Source: Solirubrobacterales bacterium
Lineage (GTDB): Bacteria > Actinomycetota > Thermoleophilia > Solirubrobacterales > Solirubrobacteraceae
Direction: 5' to 3'
DNA: 38,785 nt
Assembly: GCA_013815355.1 (NCBI GenBank)
Contig: JACDGG010000009.1
Span: 1-38,785 of the forward strand
Shown: positions 26,137 to 36,182 of the stretch, one piece after another
Numbering within the stretch: position 1 is the stretch's first letter
Layout of the letters: every line of letters begins with the position of its first letter
Translations under genes and position numbers: made by a program
Notes under the pieces: model-generated
The model's database searches: none
What the model was told of the DNA's origin: nothing
What the model saw: only the letters and a program-made list of their open reading frames with translations

Positions 26137-27027
26137 TCAGCCGGCCGCGATCGTGTTGGCGCGGTTGGGCTGGCACTCGGCGGGCGCCTGGCTGTAGTCA
26201 CCGAACGGGCCGTCGCGTCGGGCCACCGCAGCTGCGACCCCGTCGCGCTCGGCCTCCTCGATGAAGCGCTCGGCCTCGCGCGTATTGCGCATCAGCCCGT
26301 CGAGGATCGGTCCGAGCGTCTGGGTCGCGCTCAGCCCCATCGACTCGTAGGCCTGGTTGACGATCAGCTTCATCGCGGCCAGCTGCGAGGAGGGGATCGT
26401 GCAGAGCTGTGCCGCCATCTCGGCCACCGTCTGCTCGAGACGCTCGAACGGCACCGCGTCGTTGATCAGCTCGACCTCCGCGGCCTGCTTGCCAGACAGC
26501 GGGCGGCCGGTGAGCGCGTGCTCCTTGGCCTTGGCCAGACCGAGCCGGTAGATCCACATGCCCGACAGGTAGCAGCCCCACATCCGCGAGTAGGGAGTGC
26601 CGATCTGCGCGTCCTCGGAGGCGATCACGATGTCGGCGCACAGCGCCATGTCGCTGCCGCCGCCGACGCACCAGCCGTGGACCTGGGCGATCACGGGCTT
26701 GGGCAGGCGCCACATGCTCATGAACTTCTGCGTCGGGCCGGAGGCCCCCGCGCCGATGAAGTCCTTGCCGGGGTCCCAGCGGCCCTCGCTGATCATCGCC
26801 TCATCCCAGTGGTGAAAGCCGCCGCCGAAGTCATAGCCGGCACAGAACGCGCGCCCCGCTCCGCGCACGACGACGACCTTCACCGAGTCCTCGCGCCCGG
26901 CCGCGGTGATCGCCGCCTCGAACTCGTCGGGCATCGGCGGCACGATCGTGTTGAGGCGGTCGGGGCGGTTCAGCGTGATCGTGGCCACCGGGCCATCGAC
27001 CGTGTAGAGAAGCGTCGTCGTCTCCAT
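26137..27027 (-). CDS. Enoyl-CoA hydratase/isomerase family protein
   Basis: METTTLLYTVDGPVATITLNRPDRLNTI...VVVVRGAGRAFCAGYDFGG...PKPVIAQVHGWCVGGGSDMALCADIVIASEDAQIGTPYSR; start at 27027 is preferred to 27384. Confidence 0.92.
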   Translation of the reverse strand: METTTLLYTVDGPVATITLNRPDRLNTIVPPMPDEFEAAITAAGREDSVKVVVVRGAGRAFCAGYDFGGGFHHWDEAMISEGRWDPGKDFIGAGASGPTQKFMSMWRLPKPVIAQVHGWCVGGGSDMALCADIVIASEDAQIGTPYSRMWGCYLSGMWIYRLGLAKAKEHALTGRPLSGKQAAEVELINDAVPFERLEQTVAEMAAQLCTIPSSQLAAMKLIVNQAYESMGLSATQTLGPILDGLMRNTREAERFIEEAERDGVAAAVARRDGPFGDYSQAPAECQPNRANTIAAG

Positions 27028-27197
27028 GCGCGTGCGTCCTTTCGATAGCCGGGTCAGGTGCGGAGCATCACTCTGCCGACCCGCCGCCGCAAGTGCTGCT
27101 CGCTCCGCGACGAGCCGGGCGCTTTGCCGTGCATGCCCGCCGCAGCTGAGGCGCTCGCGGCGCTCGCGCTCTAGCATTCGCAGCCGGCCGCGAGCCG

Positions 27198-28640
27198 ATG
27201 CGCCCGCCGATGGACAGCCACCCCCCGCCCACCCCTTCTCTGGACTCACTCGGCGTCCTCGCGGACGCGAGCGCGCGCGCCCCGCACACGCTCGAGCTGG
27301 CGAGCCGCCACCTCGACTCCTCGCTCGTCGACGTGCTCGGCATCCTCGGCTTCGACGAGAGCTACGTCTCCGCGCGCGGCTCATATCTGTATGACGCGGC
27401 GGGCCGCGCCTATCTCGACTTCCACACCGGCGAGGGCTTCGCGAGCCTCGGGCACAACCACCCCGGCGTGCGCGAGGTCCTGCAGGCGGTGCTCGCCGCC
27501 GATCTGATCGACGGCGTGCAGATCCACTACTCCCCCCTGGCCGGCATGCTCGCCGAGGCCCTCTCGCAGCTCCTGCCAGAGGGCCTGGACGCCGTGTTCT
27601 TCGCGAGCACCGGCGCAGAGGCCGTCGACTCGGCGATGAAGTTCGCGCGCGCGGCGAGCGGGCGCCCGCGGCTGCTCTCCTGCGACAGCGGCTTTCACGG
27701 CGTCACACTCGGCCCGCTCTCGCTCGTCGGCGATGAGTTCTTCAAGGAGGGCTTCGGCCCGCTTCTGCCCGGCTGCGCGCGGGTTCGGTTCGGCGACCTC
27801 GAGCGCCTGGAGGCCGAGCTGGCGGCGAAGGACGTCGCCGCGTTCATCCTCGAGCCGATCCAGGGCCGCATGGTGACGCTGCCGCCGCCCGGCTACCTGC
27901 ACGCCGCACAGGAGCTCTGCCGCCGCTACGGCACGCTGTTCGTTCTCGATGAGATCCAGACCGGACTGGGGCGCACGGGCAGCTGGTTCGCGCTCGAGCA
28001 GTGGGATCTACAGCCGGACTTCGTGCTCGTCGGCAAGGCGCTGAGCGGCGGATACATGCCGGTCGCGGCGATGGTCACGCGCCGCGAGATCTTCCAGAAG
28101 GCGGTCGGCACGCTCGAGCGTAGCTACGTGCACCAGTCGACCTACGGACGCAACCGCCTCTCGATGGCCGCGGGCCTCGCGACGCTGCGCATCATCGAGC
28201 GCGATCGCCTGCTCGAGCACGTCGCTCACGTCGGCGCGATCATGCGCGACGGGCTCACCGAGCTGCAGACGCGCTACGAGATGATCAAGGAGGTTCGCGC
28301 CAGCGGGATGATGATCGGGATCGAGCTGGGCGCGCCGAGCACGCGCGTCGCGCGCATCAACTGGCGCCTGATCCACATGGCCAGCGAGGGCCTGTTCCCG
28401 CAGCTGATCGTGATCCCGCTGCACCGCGACCACGGCGTCATCACGATGGCGGCGGGAAAGAACGACGTGATCAAGTTCCTTCCGCCGCTGACTCTCTCCG
28501 AGAGCGAGGCGGGAAGCTTCCTCGAGGCACTCGACGCCGTGCTCGCGGAGTGTCACACGAGCTCCAGCAGGAACCTCGCGGTGGTGCGCGACATCGCCAC
28601 GACCACGATGCGCCGCCGGGCACGCGCGAAGCTCAAGTGA
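27198..28640 (+). CDS. Class III pyridoxal-phosphate aminotransferase
   Basis: YLDFHTGEGFASLGHNHPGVREVL; STGAEAVDSAMKFARAASGRPRLLSCDSGFHGVTLG; LFVLDEIQTGLGRTGSWFALEQWDLQPDFVLVGKALSGGYMPVAAMV. Confidence 0.93.
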   Translation: MRPPMDSHPPPTPSLDSLGVLADASARAPHTLELASRHLDSSLVDVLGILGFDESYVSARGSYLYDAAGRAYLDFHTGEGFASLGHNHPGVREVLQAVLAADLIDGVQIHYSPLAGMLAEALSQLLPEGLDAVFFASTGAEAVDSAMKFARAASGRPRLLSCDSGFHGVTLGPLSLVGDEFFKEGFGPLLPGCARVRFGDLERLEAELAAKDVAAFILEPIQGRMVTLPPPGYLHAAQELCRRYGTLFVLDEIQTGLGRTGSWFALEQWDLQPDFVLVGKALSGGYMPVAAMVTRREIFQKAVGTLERSYVHQSTYGRNRLSMAAGLATLRIIERDRLLEHVAHVGAIMRDGLTELQTRYEMIKEVRASGMMIGIELGAPSTRVARINWRLIHMASEGLFPQLIVIPLHRDHGVITMAAGKNDVIKFLPPLTLSESEAGSFLEALDAVLAECHTSSSRNLAVVRDIATTTMRRRARAKLK

Positions 28641-29635
28641 GCGTCTGCCTGCTCACGGGCGCCAGCGGCTTCATCGGCGGGCGCGTGGCCGAGCGGCTCA
28701 TGCACGAGGGCTACGCCGTGCGCTGCCTCGTGCGCGCGAGCAGCGATACCTCGCGGCTGCAGGCGCTCGGCGTCGCGCTCGCCGCCGGCGATCTCACCGA
28801 CCCGGACTCGCTCGCGCGTGCCGCGGACGGCGCGCGCTTCGTGCTGCACTGCGGCGCGCTCGTATCCGACTGGGCCACGACCGCGGAGATCCTGCAGGTC
28901 AACGTGGACGGGACGCGCAGCCTGCTCGCAGCGAGTCTCGCGGCGGGCGTGGAGCGCTTCGTGCACCTCAGCAGCACCGACATCTACGGCCACCCCGGGG
29001 GCGCGGGAATCGATGAGTCCTTCACGGCGAGACGGTTCAGCAACTGGTACGCGCAGAGCAAGCTGAGAGCCGAGGCCGAGGTTCGCAGCGCCGAGGATGC
29101 GCACGGCCTGGAGGTGGTGATCCTACGCCCCGCCACCGTCTATGGACCGGGCTCACTCGACGTCGTCGCCGAGATCGCGCACGCGATCCGCGCGCGGCAC
29201 ATGCTGCTGATCGGCGGGGGGCGCGCGATCGCCGGCCTCTGCTACATCGAGAACCTGATCGACGCGGCGCTGCTCGCGCTGCGCCATCCCTCGGCACCGG
29301 GCGGCGCCTTCAATCTCAGCGACGGCCTCGATATCACCTGGCGGCGTTTCACCGACGACCTCGCCGATGGCCTCGGCTGGCCCCGCGCGCGCCTGAGCCT
29401 GGCTTACGGCCCGGCGAGCGCGATCGGCTTCGCGCTCGAGCACGGCTACCGGTTGGCGCGGCGCGCGACGGGAATCAAAACAGCGCCGCTGCTCTCCCGC
29501 CAGGCAGTGCAGGTGCTGGGCTGTAACCAGGACTTCAGCAACCGCCGCGCGCGTGAGCTGCTCGGCTGGCAGCCGCGTGTCGACTACGACACGGGTCTGC
29601 AGCGGACGCTCGCGTGGCTCGGAGACCTAGCCTGA
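28637..29635 (+). CDS. NAD-dependent epimerase/dehydratase (extended SDR)
   Basis: VCLLTGASGFIGGRVAERLMHEGYAVRCLVRASSDTSRL; YAQSKLRAEAEV; GTG at 28637 overlaps the aminotransferase stop (GTGA). Confidence 0.88.
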   Translation: MSVCLLTGASGFIGGRVAERLMHEGYAVRCLVRASSDTSRLQALGVALAAGDLTDPDSLARAADGARFVLHCGALVSDWATTAEILQVNVDGTRSLLAASLAAGVERFVHLSSTDIYGHPGGAGIDESFTARRFSNWYAQSKLRAEAEVRSAEDAHGLEVVILRPATVYGPGSLDVVAEIAHAIRARHMLLIGGGRAIAGLCYIENLIDAALLALRHPSAPGGAFNLSDGLDITWRRFTDDLADGLGWPRARLSLAYGPASAIGFALEHGYRLARRATGIKTAPLLSRQAVQVLGCNQDFSNRRARELLGWQPRVDYDTGLQRTLAWLGDLA

Positions 29636-29674
29636 GCGCCGCGCGTGCGGCGAAACAGCTTCTAAGGTGGAGCG

Positions 29675-30739
29675 ATGCCCACAACCACTCCGGCGCTCAG
29701 CGCCCCCTCCGCAGGTGCCGCCCTCGACGCGACGACGATCGAGCGCCGTGACCTCGGCGAGCAGGACGTGCTGATCGACATCCAGTTCTGCGGGATCTGC
29801 CACAGCGACATACATCAGGTGAAGGATGAGTGGGGCGGCTCGATCTTCCCGATGGTGCCCGGACACGAGATCGCCGGTGTCGTCGCCGCGGTCGGCTCAG
29901 CGGTCACGAAGCTCTCGGCCGGCGACCGCGTCGGCGTCGGCTGCCTCGTGGACTCCTGCGGCGAGTGCGAGCAGTGCCGGGCGGGAGAGGAGCAGTTCTG
30001 CGTCAAGAGCGCAGTGCCCACCTACAACGGCCGCGGCTATGACGGCGAGCCGACGTTCGGAGGCTACAGCCGCCAGATCGTCGTGCGCGAGCGCTTCGTC
30101 GTGAGGATTCCCGACAGCCTCGAGCTCCAGGACGCCGCGCCGCTGTTGTGCGCCGGGATCACGACCTACGTCCCCTTCAAGCACTGGAAGGTTGGCGCGG
30201 AGACGACGGTCGCCGTGATCGGGATGGGCGGGCTCGGGCACGTGGCCGTGCAGATCGCGGCCGCGATGGGAGCCGAGGTGACGGTGCTCAGCCAGACGCT
30301 CAGCAAGCAGGAGGATGGGTTGCGCTTCGGCGCCAAGCACTATTACGCCACCTCCGATCGCGCCACGTTCAAGGAGCTGGCCGGCAGCTTCGACTTCATC
30401 CTCAACACCGTCTCCGCCAATCTCGACATGAACAAATACATGCGCCTGCTGGCCGTGGACGGGACGCTCGTCAACGTCGGTGCGCCGTCCGATCCGCTCT
30501 CGGTCGGCGCCTTCACGCTGATCGGCGGGCGGCGCAGCCTCGCCGGCTCGGCGATCGGCGGGCTGCCCGACACGCAGGAGATGCTCGACTTCTGCGCCGA
30601 GCACGGTGTCAAGCCCGAGATCGAGCTGATCGGCGCCGGCGAGGTCGGCGAGGCCTACGAGCGCGTCGAGAGCAGCCGCGTGCGCTACCGCTTCGTCATC
30701 GACGCCGCCACGATCGGCGCAGCGTCCACCGGCGGCTGA
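29675..30739 (+). CDS. Zinc-dependent NAD(P) alcohol dehydrogenase (cinnamyl-alcohol dehydrogenase-like)
   Basis: [78 protein letters not shown]. Confidence 0.94.
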   Translation: MPTTTPALSAPSAGAALDATTIERRDLGEQDVLIDIQFCGICHSDIHQVKDEWGGSIFPMVPGHEIAGVVAAVGSAVTKLSAGDRVGVGCLVDSCGECEQCRAGEEQFCVKSAVPTYNGRGYDGEPTFGGYSRQIVVRERFVVRIPDSLELQDAAPLLCAGITTYVPFKHWKVGAETTVAVIGMGGLGHVAVQIAAAMGAEVTVLSQTLSKQEDGLRFGAKHYYATSDRATFKELAGSFDFILNTVSANLDMNKYMRLLAVDGTLVNVGAPSDPLSVGAFTLIGGRRSLAGSAIGGLPDTQEMLDFCAEHGVKPEIELIGAGEVGEAYERVESSRVRYRFVIDAATIGAASTGG

Positions 30740-31332
30740 GCCGCGGTGCTCACGAACGCACACATCAGCTCGACGGCCTGCGCATCCTCGAGGCCCTGCT
30801 CGCCGACGAGCGAGCGCCACGTCGAGAACGCGACCGCGTGCCCGAGCGCAGCGCGCATCTGCTGCTCGACCTCTCCCTGATCCCCCCGCCCGCTCAGCAG
30901 CGTGTCTCGCGCCAAATCGAAATAGCCGCGCAGCGCCGCGAAGCGCTCAGCCACGATCGGCACGGTCCGCTCGTCGCGAAACAGGTTTTCGAGCATTCGC
31001 TCGGTGCGCCGGTAGTAGCCGTACAGCTCCTGGAGAGCGAGCACCAGGCGCTCCTGCGTATCGGCGATACTCGCCCAGTGCTCGAGATCGGGAGGACGGT
31101 TGGCGGCTGCCCAGTGAGCCGTGCAGGCATCGAACAGCGCAGCTTCGTCGGGGAAGTGGCGGTAGAGCGTCGAGCGGCGCACACCGGCGTGCGCCGCTAC
31201 AGCGCTCATCGACGTTCGTGCAGGTCCCAGCGTGCCGTGCAGCTCGACCGCGCTCTCGGTGATGCGCTGACGAGTGCGCTCCTGGGAGGCCGCACGGAGC
31301 TCCATGCGATACGGGCGAGGTTGATCGGTCAT
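30685..31332 (-). CDS. TetR family transcriptional regulator
   Basis: [52 protein letters not shown]; 3' end overlaps the convergent ADH 3' end by 55 nt. Confidence 0.88.
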   Translation of the reverse strand: MTDQPRPYRMELRAASQERTRQRITESAVELHGTLGPARTSMSAVAAHAGVRRSTLYRHFPDEAALFDACTAHWAAANRPPDLEHWASIADTQERLVLALQELYGYYRRTERMLENLFRDERTVPIVAERFAALRGYFDLARDTLLSGRGDQGEVEQQMRAALGHAVAFSTWRSLVGEQGLEDAQAVELMCAFVSTAAQPPVDAAPIVAASMTKR

Positions 31333-31411
31333 GACTGTCCGTCGAAGTTTGCCACGGACAACGGCATCTGTATAGTTCGTGCGACACTACTGTTCGATGA
31401 AATGAGGCGTC

Positions 31412-31921
31412 ATGCACAGCGCAGCGACACGGGTACTTGGGCCGACTGAGGGCAAGGCCGGCTTCCTCGGCAGCATCGGGGTGCGCTTCATGCTCGACGG
31501 CGAGACGAGCGACGGCGGCTTCGCGCTCGTCGAACACCCGATGTCGGCGCACGCGCTGGCCGCTCCGCTGCACCGCCACAACCGCGAGGACGAGTACAGC
31601 TACGTGCTCGAGGGCCGCATGGGCGCGCTGCTCGGCGAGGAGGTCCTCGAGGCCGGTCCCGGAGAGCTCGTGCGCAAGCCCCGCGGTGAGTGGCACACGT
31701 TCTGGAACGCGGGCGAGCAGCCCTGCCGCATCCTCGAGATAATCGCACCGGCGGGCTTCGAGCAGTTCTTCTCCGAGCTCGTGGACCTCGGCGGTGTCGC
31801 CCAAGCCGATCCGGACGTGCTCGGCGCGCTCTGCGAGCGCTACGCGCTGGAGATGGACCCGGCGAGCGTGCCCGCGCTCCTCGAGCGCTTCGGCGTGCGC
31901 TTCCCCGGGGAGCCGATCTGA
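31412..31921 (+). CDS. Cupin-domain protein
   Basis: HPMSAHALAAPLHRHNREDEYSYVLEGRMGALLGEEVLEAGPGELVRKPRGEWHTFWNAGEQPCRILEIIAPAGFEQFF. Confidence 0.88.
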   Translation: MHSAATRVLGPTEGKAGFLGSIGVRFMLDGETSDGGFALVEHPMSAHALAAPLHRHNREDEYSYVLEGRMGALLGEEVLEAGPGELVRKPRGEWHTFWNAGEQPCRILEIIAPAGFEQFFSELVDLGGVAQADPDVLGALCERYALEMDPASVPALLERFGVRFPGEPI

Positions 31922-31989
31922 GACACGACGCCCATGCCGAAACGGCTCAGACCCCCCTTTGCTCGAATCGTGGCTAACCTTAAGCGACG

Positions 31990-32277
31990 ATGATGATGTC
32001 CATGGCCGAGCCGATGACCACCCGCGGCGCCCACTACACGGCGCTGCTAGAGACGATCGACCATCAGGGCCCTGCAAAGCTGCACGCGCGCGAGCGCGAA
32101 CAGCTGCTGGAGGCCGCCGACGCGCTGCTGTTCAGCGAGCCTGAGAACCAGGAGCTGCTGCGCTCGGCAGAGGAGCTGATCGAGTCGCTGGAGGCGAGCG
32201 AGCGCTGGTCGGCCGAGAGCTGCGACCAGCTGCGCGAACACCTCTACGGCTGCGACGCCTCCGCCCCGATCAGCTGA
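31990..32277 (+). CDS. Small acidic helical protein of unknown function
   Basis: 95 aa, MMMSMAEPMTTRGAHYTALLETIDHQGPAKLHAREREQLLEAADALLFSEPENQELLRSAEELIESLEASERWSAESCDQLREHLYGC; coding-like composition. Confidence 0.65.
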   Translation: MMMSMAEPMTTRGAHYTALLETIDHQGPAKLHAREREQLLEAADALLFSEPENQELLRSAEELIESLEASERWSAESCDQLREHLYGCDASAPIS

Positions 32278-32286
32278 GAGCGAGGA

Positions 32287-32622
32287 TCAGCGCTTGCTCG
32301 GCAGCGAGCGGGCGTAGTCGACTCCGCGGGCAACCCAGCGTTCGAGCTGGCGCTTGCTCTGAACACCCTCGACGTCGATCCGCAGCCAGCCTTTCATCGC
32401 GCGCCCGCGCATCTCGAAGGCGTGCGCGTGCGGCTTGCCCAGCAGCGCGTCAGTCTCGCCCGGCTCGACGCGCAGCATCAGGCCGCCCTGCCCGCTCGCC
32501 GCGACGGCCATGTTGCCGTCGATCAGGAACGCGAGACCGCCGAACATGCGCATCTCGCTGACACCGTCCTGCATGCCCACCAGCTCACGGATGCGGTTGG
32601 CGAGATCCTCGTCGTATGCCAT
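32287..32622 (-). CDS. TfoX/Sxy N-terminal domain protein
   Basis: MAYDEDLANRIRELVGMQDGVSEMRMFGGLAFLIDGNMAVAASGQGGLMLRVEPGETDALLGKPHAHAFEMRGRAMKGWLRID. Confidence 0.88.
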   Translation of the reverse strand: MAYDEDLANRIRELVGMQDGVSEMRMFGGLAFLIDGNMAVAASGQGGLMLRVEPGETDALLGKPHAHAFEMRGRAMKGWLRIDVEGVQSKRQLERWVARGVDYARSLPSKR

Positions 32623-32748
32623 CGCGACATTCTCTCCAACTGCGCCGGCGAGCGCGCCGACCGTCGCTGGGCGATCGCGGACGCGACAGTCTCTAAGCTG
32701 CTTAGGCGTCTGAGATCCGACCGGACGCAAGCAAAGGAGAGATTCTCG

Positions 32749-34134
32749 ATGGCCGTGACGAGCCCCAACCAGATCAACCACGAGCGCGTCGAGGAGCTGA
32801 CACGCATCGAGCTCGCGGCACTCAACGCGCGCACCTCGCGCTCGGCGGCGATGTACGAGCGGGCGCGCAAGTCGCTCAGCGGCGGCGTCGCCTCCTCCTA
32901 CCAGCTGCGTGACCCGTGGCCGATCTACCTCATCTCCGGCGAGGGCGCACGCGTGACCGACGTCGACGGCAATCGCTACTGGGACTTCCACAATGGCTTC
33001 GGCTCGATGGTGCAGGGCCACGGCCACCCCGCGATCGTCTCCGCCGTCAGCAATCGCGTTGCCCTTGGCACACATTTCGCGGCGGTCACCGAGGATGCGA
33101 TCGTCGTCGCCGAGAACCTCGCCGAGCGCTTTGGTCTCGAGCGTTGGCGCTTTGTCAACTCCGGCTCAGAGGCGACGATGGACGCGATCCGTATCGCCCG
33201 CGGTCTCACCGGACGCGAGACGATCGTCAAGATCTTCGGCTCCTATCACGGCCACCACGATGGCGTGATGGTCTCGATCGGCGTCCCCTACGATCAGATC
33301 GGCGACCGTGAGAACCTCGCCTCGCTGCCCTACGGTGCCGGCATCCCGAAGGCCGTCAGCGACCTCACGATCGCCGTGCCGTTCAACGACGCGGGCGCGA
33401 TGGAGCGCCGTATCGCGCGCCTGATCGCCGAAGATCGCAAGCCGGCCTGCGTGATCATGGAGGCCGCGATGATGAACCTCGGCGTCGTGCTGCCGCAGGA
33501 CGGCTATCTCGAGCAGGTACGCGAGATCACCGCGCGCCACGGCATCGTGCTGATCTTCGACGAGGTCAAGACCGGCCTTGCGATCGCCGCCGGCGGCGCG
33601 ACGGAGCGCTTCGGCGTCAAGCCCGACATGGTCACGCTCGCCAAGACCCTCGGCGGCGGGCTGCCCTCCGGCGCGATCGGCGGCAGCGAGCAGGTGATGA
33701 GCGTCGTCGAGGACGGAAGCGTCTACCAGGTCGGCACCTACAACGGCAACCCCCTGACGATGGCCGCCTCGCGCGCGAGCCTCGAGCGCGTGATGACACC
33801 CGAGGCCTACCGGCACCTCGACGGTCTCAACGAGCGCATCCTCGCCGGCTGCGAAGCCGTGATCGAGCGCCATCGCCTGCCCGGCTACGCGGTTGGGATC
33901 GGCTCGAAGGGTTGCGTCACGTTCTCGCCGGTGCCGATCGTCGACTACGAAACGTTCAAGGCCAGCCAGGACGCCGCGGTCACAGACCTCGCCTGGCTGT
34001 GGAATATGAACCGGGGCATCTACATGACGCCCGGGCGCGAGGAGGAGTGGACGCTGTCGGTGATGCACACCGAGAATGCGATCGACGCCTACGTGAGGGC
34101 CTTCGAGGAGATGGCCGCCGCGCTGAGCGCGTAG
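32749..34134 (+). CDS. Class III aminotransferase, glutamate-1-semialdehyde aminomutase-like
   Basis: Start preceded by AAAGGAGA; GARVTDVDGNRYWDFHNGFGSMVQGHGHPAIVSAV; FVNSGSEATMDAIRIARGLTGRETIVKIFGSYHGHHDG; LIFDEVKTGLAIAAGGATERFGVKPDMVTLAKTLGGGLPSGAIGG. Confidence 0.93.
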   Translation: MAVTSPNQINHERVEELTRIELAALNARTSRSAAMYERARKSLSGGVASSYQLRDPWPIYLISGEGARVTDVDGNRYWDFHNGFGSMVQGHGHPAIVSAVSNRVALGTHFAAVTEDAIVVAENLAERFGLERWRFVNSGSEATMDAIRIARGLTGRETIVKIFGSYHGHHDGVMVSIGVPYDQIGDRENLASLPYGAGIPKAVSDLTIAVPFNDAGAMERRIARLIAEDRKPACVIMEAAMMNLGVVLPQDGYLEQVREITARHGIVLIFDEVKTGLAIAAGGATERFGVKPDMVTLAKTLGGGLPSGAIGGSEQVMSVVEDGSVYQVGTYNGNPLTMAASRASLERVMTPEAYRHLDGLNERILAGCEAVIERHRLPGYAVGIGSKGCVTFSPVPIVDYETFKASQDAAVTDLAWLWNMNRGIYMTPGREEEWTLSVMHTENAIDAYVRAFEEMAAALSA

Positions 34135-34186
34135 CGGGGAACCGCAACGCCTCGCTCGGCTGAGGCGGCCAGACTCCAGCTGGCGC

Positions 34187-34618
34187 TCAGGAGGCCTGCG
34201 GATCCTCGCAGGGGTCGGCGATCTCGAACCACACGCAGTTTCCGCGCCGACGGTCGATGCCCCAGCTAGTGGACTGACTGTCCACGAGAAACAGGCCGTA
34301 GCCCCCCTCCTGGCGATCGGCGTCGCGTGGCACGGCCGTGAAGCCGCTGCCCTCGTCGGTCACCTCGACGCGCACCGCATCTACTCCGACGATACGGGCG
34401 CAGAGCTGAATGTCGCTGGCCGGCGGCGCATCGGAGTGCATCACGGCGTTGGAGACCAGCTCGGAGACGAGCAGCGCCAGCGTGTCCAGACCGGCAGGGC
34501 TGATCTCGCGCTCGACGGAGAACTCCGCCACCGCGGCTCGCGCACGCGACGGCGCCAACGGGTCACGCTCGAGCTTGATTCGCAAGATGGCTCCTTCCTC
34601 CCGCGGCTTGAAGCGCAT
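34187..34618 (-). CDS. Anti-sigma factor-like ATP-binding protein (RsbW/HATPase_c)
   Basis: LDTLALLVSELVSNAVMHSDAPPASDIQLCARIVGVDAVRVEVTDEGSGF...GGYGLFLVDSQSTSWGIDRRRGNCVWFEI. Confidence 0.9.
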   Translation of the reverse strand: MRFKPREEGAILRIKLERDPLAPSRARAAVAEFSVEREISPAGLDTLALLVSELVSNAVMHSDAPPASDIQLCARIVGVDAVRVEVTDEGSGFTAVPRDADRQEGGYGLFLVDSQSTSWGIDRRRGNCVWFEIADPCEDPQAS

Positions 34619-34769
34619 GGGCCCTCAAATCGTGAGTCAGGGTTGTGCTGCCCAGGTCGCTCCCGACGTGGAGAATATGCCCTTTGGTGGCGTCCCTTCG
34701 TCCTGGATCGACATACTTGGGTTGCCCGCTGGGCGCCTTCGCTAATCGTGAGAATCCTCGCGCTCGCGG

Positions 34770-34799
34770 GCTCCTCGCGCCCGCGCGGGCGCGGGGAGC
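34770..34799. repeat. Near-perfect 30-bp palindrome upstream of the glutamine synthetase-like gene
   Basis: GCTCCTCGCGCCCGC/GCGGGCGCGGGGAGC; 14 of 15 pairs Watson-Crick plus one G.T; ends 24 nt before the GTG start at 34824. Confidence 0.8.
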
Positions 34800-34823
34800 G
34801 CAATCTGCAGTACCTTCACGAAC

Positions 34824-36161
34824 GTGACGCTCGACGAGTTGAAGGCGGCGGTGGCGGCCGGGAGGATCGACACGGTGCTTCTGGCGATGACCGACATGCA
34901 GGGCCGCCTGCAGGGCAAGCGCCTGACCGCGACGCACTTCCTCGGCGAGGTCGCCGCGCACGGCGCGGAGGGCTGCAACTACCTGCTCGCGGTCGACGTC
35001 GACATGCGCACAGTCGAGGGTTATGAGATGTCCTCGTGGGAGCGCGGCTACAGCGACATGGTGCTGCTTGCAGACCTCGACACGCTGCGCCCGGTTCCCT
35101 GGCAGGAGGGAACGGCGATGTGCCTGGCCGATGTGGCGTGGCCCGATCGCTCCGACGTGCTCGCCTCGCCGCGTCAGATCCTGCGCCGCCAACTCGCCCG
35201 CCTGGCCGAGCGCGGCTGGAGCGCAAATGCCGGCACCGAGCTCGAGTTCATCGTGTTCCTCGACACCTACGAGGAGGCCTGGCACAAGGGCTACCGCGAT
35301 CTGCGACCGGCCAACCTCTACAACGTCGACTACTCGCTGCTCGGCACCGCGCGCGTCGAGCCGCTGATCCGCCACATCCGCAACAGCATGGCCGCGGCCG
35401 GCATGGTCGTGGAGGACTCCAAGGGCGAGTGCAACTATGGCCAGCACGAGATCAACTTTCGCTACGCCGACGCGCTGCGCACCGCCGACGAGCACGCGAT
35501 CTACAAGAACGGCGCCAAGGAGATCGCGGCGGCCGACGGCATGGCGATCACGTTCATGGCAAAGCTCGACGAGCGCGAGGGCAACTCCTGCCACATCCAC
35601 TTCTCGCTCGCCGATGATTCGGACCCACCCACCCCGCTGTTCGCGCGCGACGACGCCGTCTTCAAATCGTTCCTGGCCGGCCAGCTTGCGTGCCTGCGCG
35701 AGATGACTCTGATGCTCGCGCCGCACATCAACTCCTACAAGCGCTTCGCCGCCGGCAGCTTCGCCCCGACGACCGTCGCGTGGGGGCACGACAACCGCAC
35801 CTGTTCGCTGCGCGTCGTCGGCCACGGCGCCGGGAAGCGCTTCGAGAACCGCGTCGGCGGCGCCGATCTCAACCCCTATCTGGCGCTCAGCGCGATCATC
35901 GCCTCCGGGCTGCACGGCATCGAGGCGGGGCTCGAGCTCGAACCGGCCCTCGAGGGCAATGCCTATGCCGCGCAGGAGCGCGCACAGCTGCCGGCCACGC
36001 TGCGCGACGCGCGCGAGCTGTTCGCCGACAGCGAGGTCGCCCGCGAGGCATTCGGGCAGGAGGTCGTGGCGCACTATCTGAACGCGGCGGATGTGGAGCT
36101 CGAGGCGTTCCAGGCGGCGGTGACCGACTGGGAGCGCGTGCGCGGATTCGAGCGTCTGTGA
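34824..36161 (+). CDS. Glutamine synthetase family protein (gamma-glutamyl-amine/polyamine synthetase-like)
   Basis: LLAMTDMQGRLQGKRLTATHF; AGTELEFIVFLD; GNSCHIHFSL; LAPHINSYKRFAAGSFAPTTVAWGHDNRTCSLRVVG...RFENRVGGADLNPYLALSAIIASGLHGIE. Confidence 0.92.
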   Translation: MTLDELKAAVAAGRIDTVLLAMTDMQGRLQGKRLTATHFLGEVAAHGAEGCNYLLAVDVDMRTVEGYEMSSWERGYSDMVLLADLDTLRPVPWQEGTAMCLADVAWPDRSDVLASPRQILRRQLARLAERGWSANAGTELEFIVFLDTYEEAWHKGYRDLRPANLYNVDYSLLGTARVEPLIRHIRNSMAAAGMVVEDSKGECNYGQHEINFRYADALRTADEHAIYKNGAKEIAAADGMAITFMAKLDEREGNSCHIHFSLADDSDPPTPLFARDDAVFKSFLAGQLACLREMTLMLAPHINSYKRFAAGSFAPTTVAWGHDNRTCSLRVVGHGAGKRFENRVGGADLNPYLALSAIIASGLHGIEAGLELEPALEGNAYAAQERAQLPATLRDARELFADSEVAREAFGQEVVAHYLNAADVELEAFQAAVTDWERVRGFERL

Positions 36162-36182
36162 GGCTCGGGCGGGCCCGGTGCG

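Noticed and set aside
30148-31449. 433-aa plus-strand ORF overlapping ADH, TetR and cupin start
   Set aside because: Bridges three real genes on both strands out of frame; first part is Arg-rich shadow of ADH.
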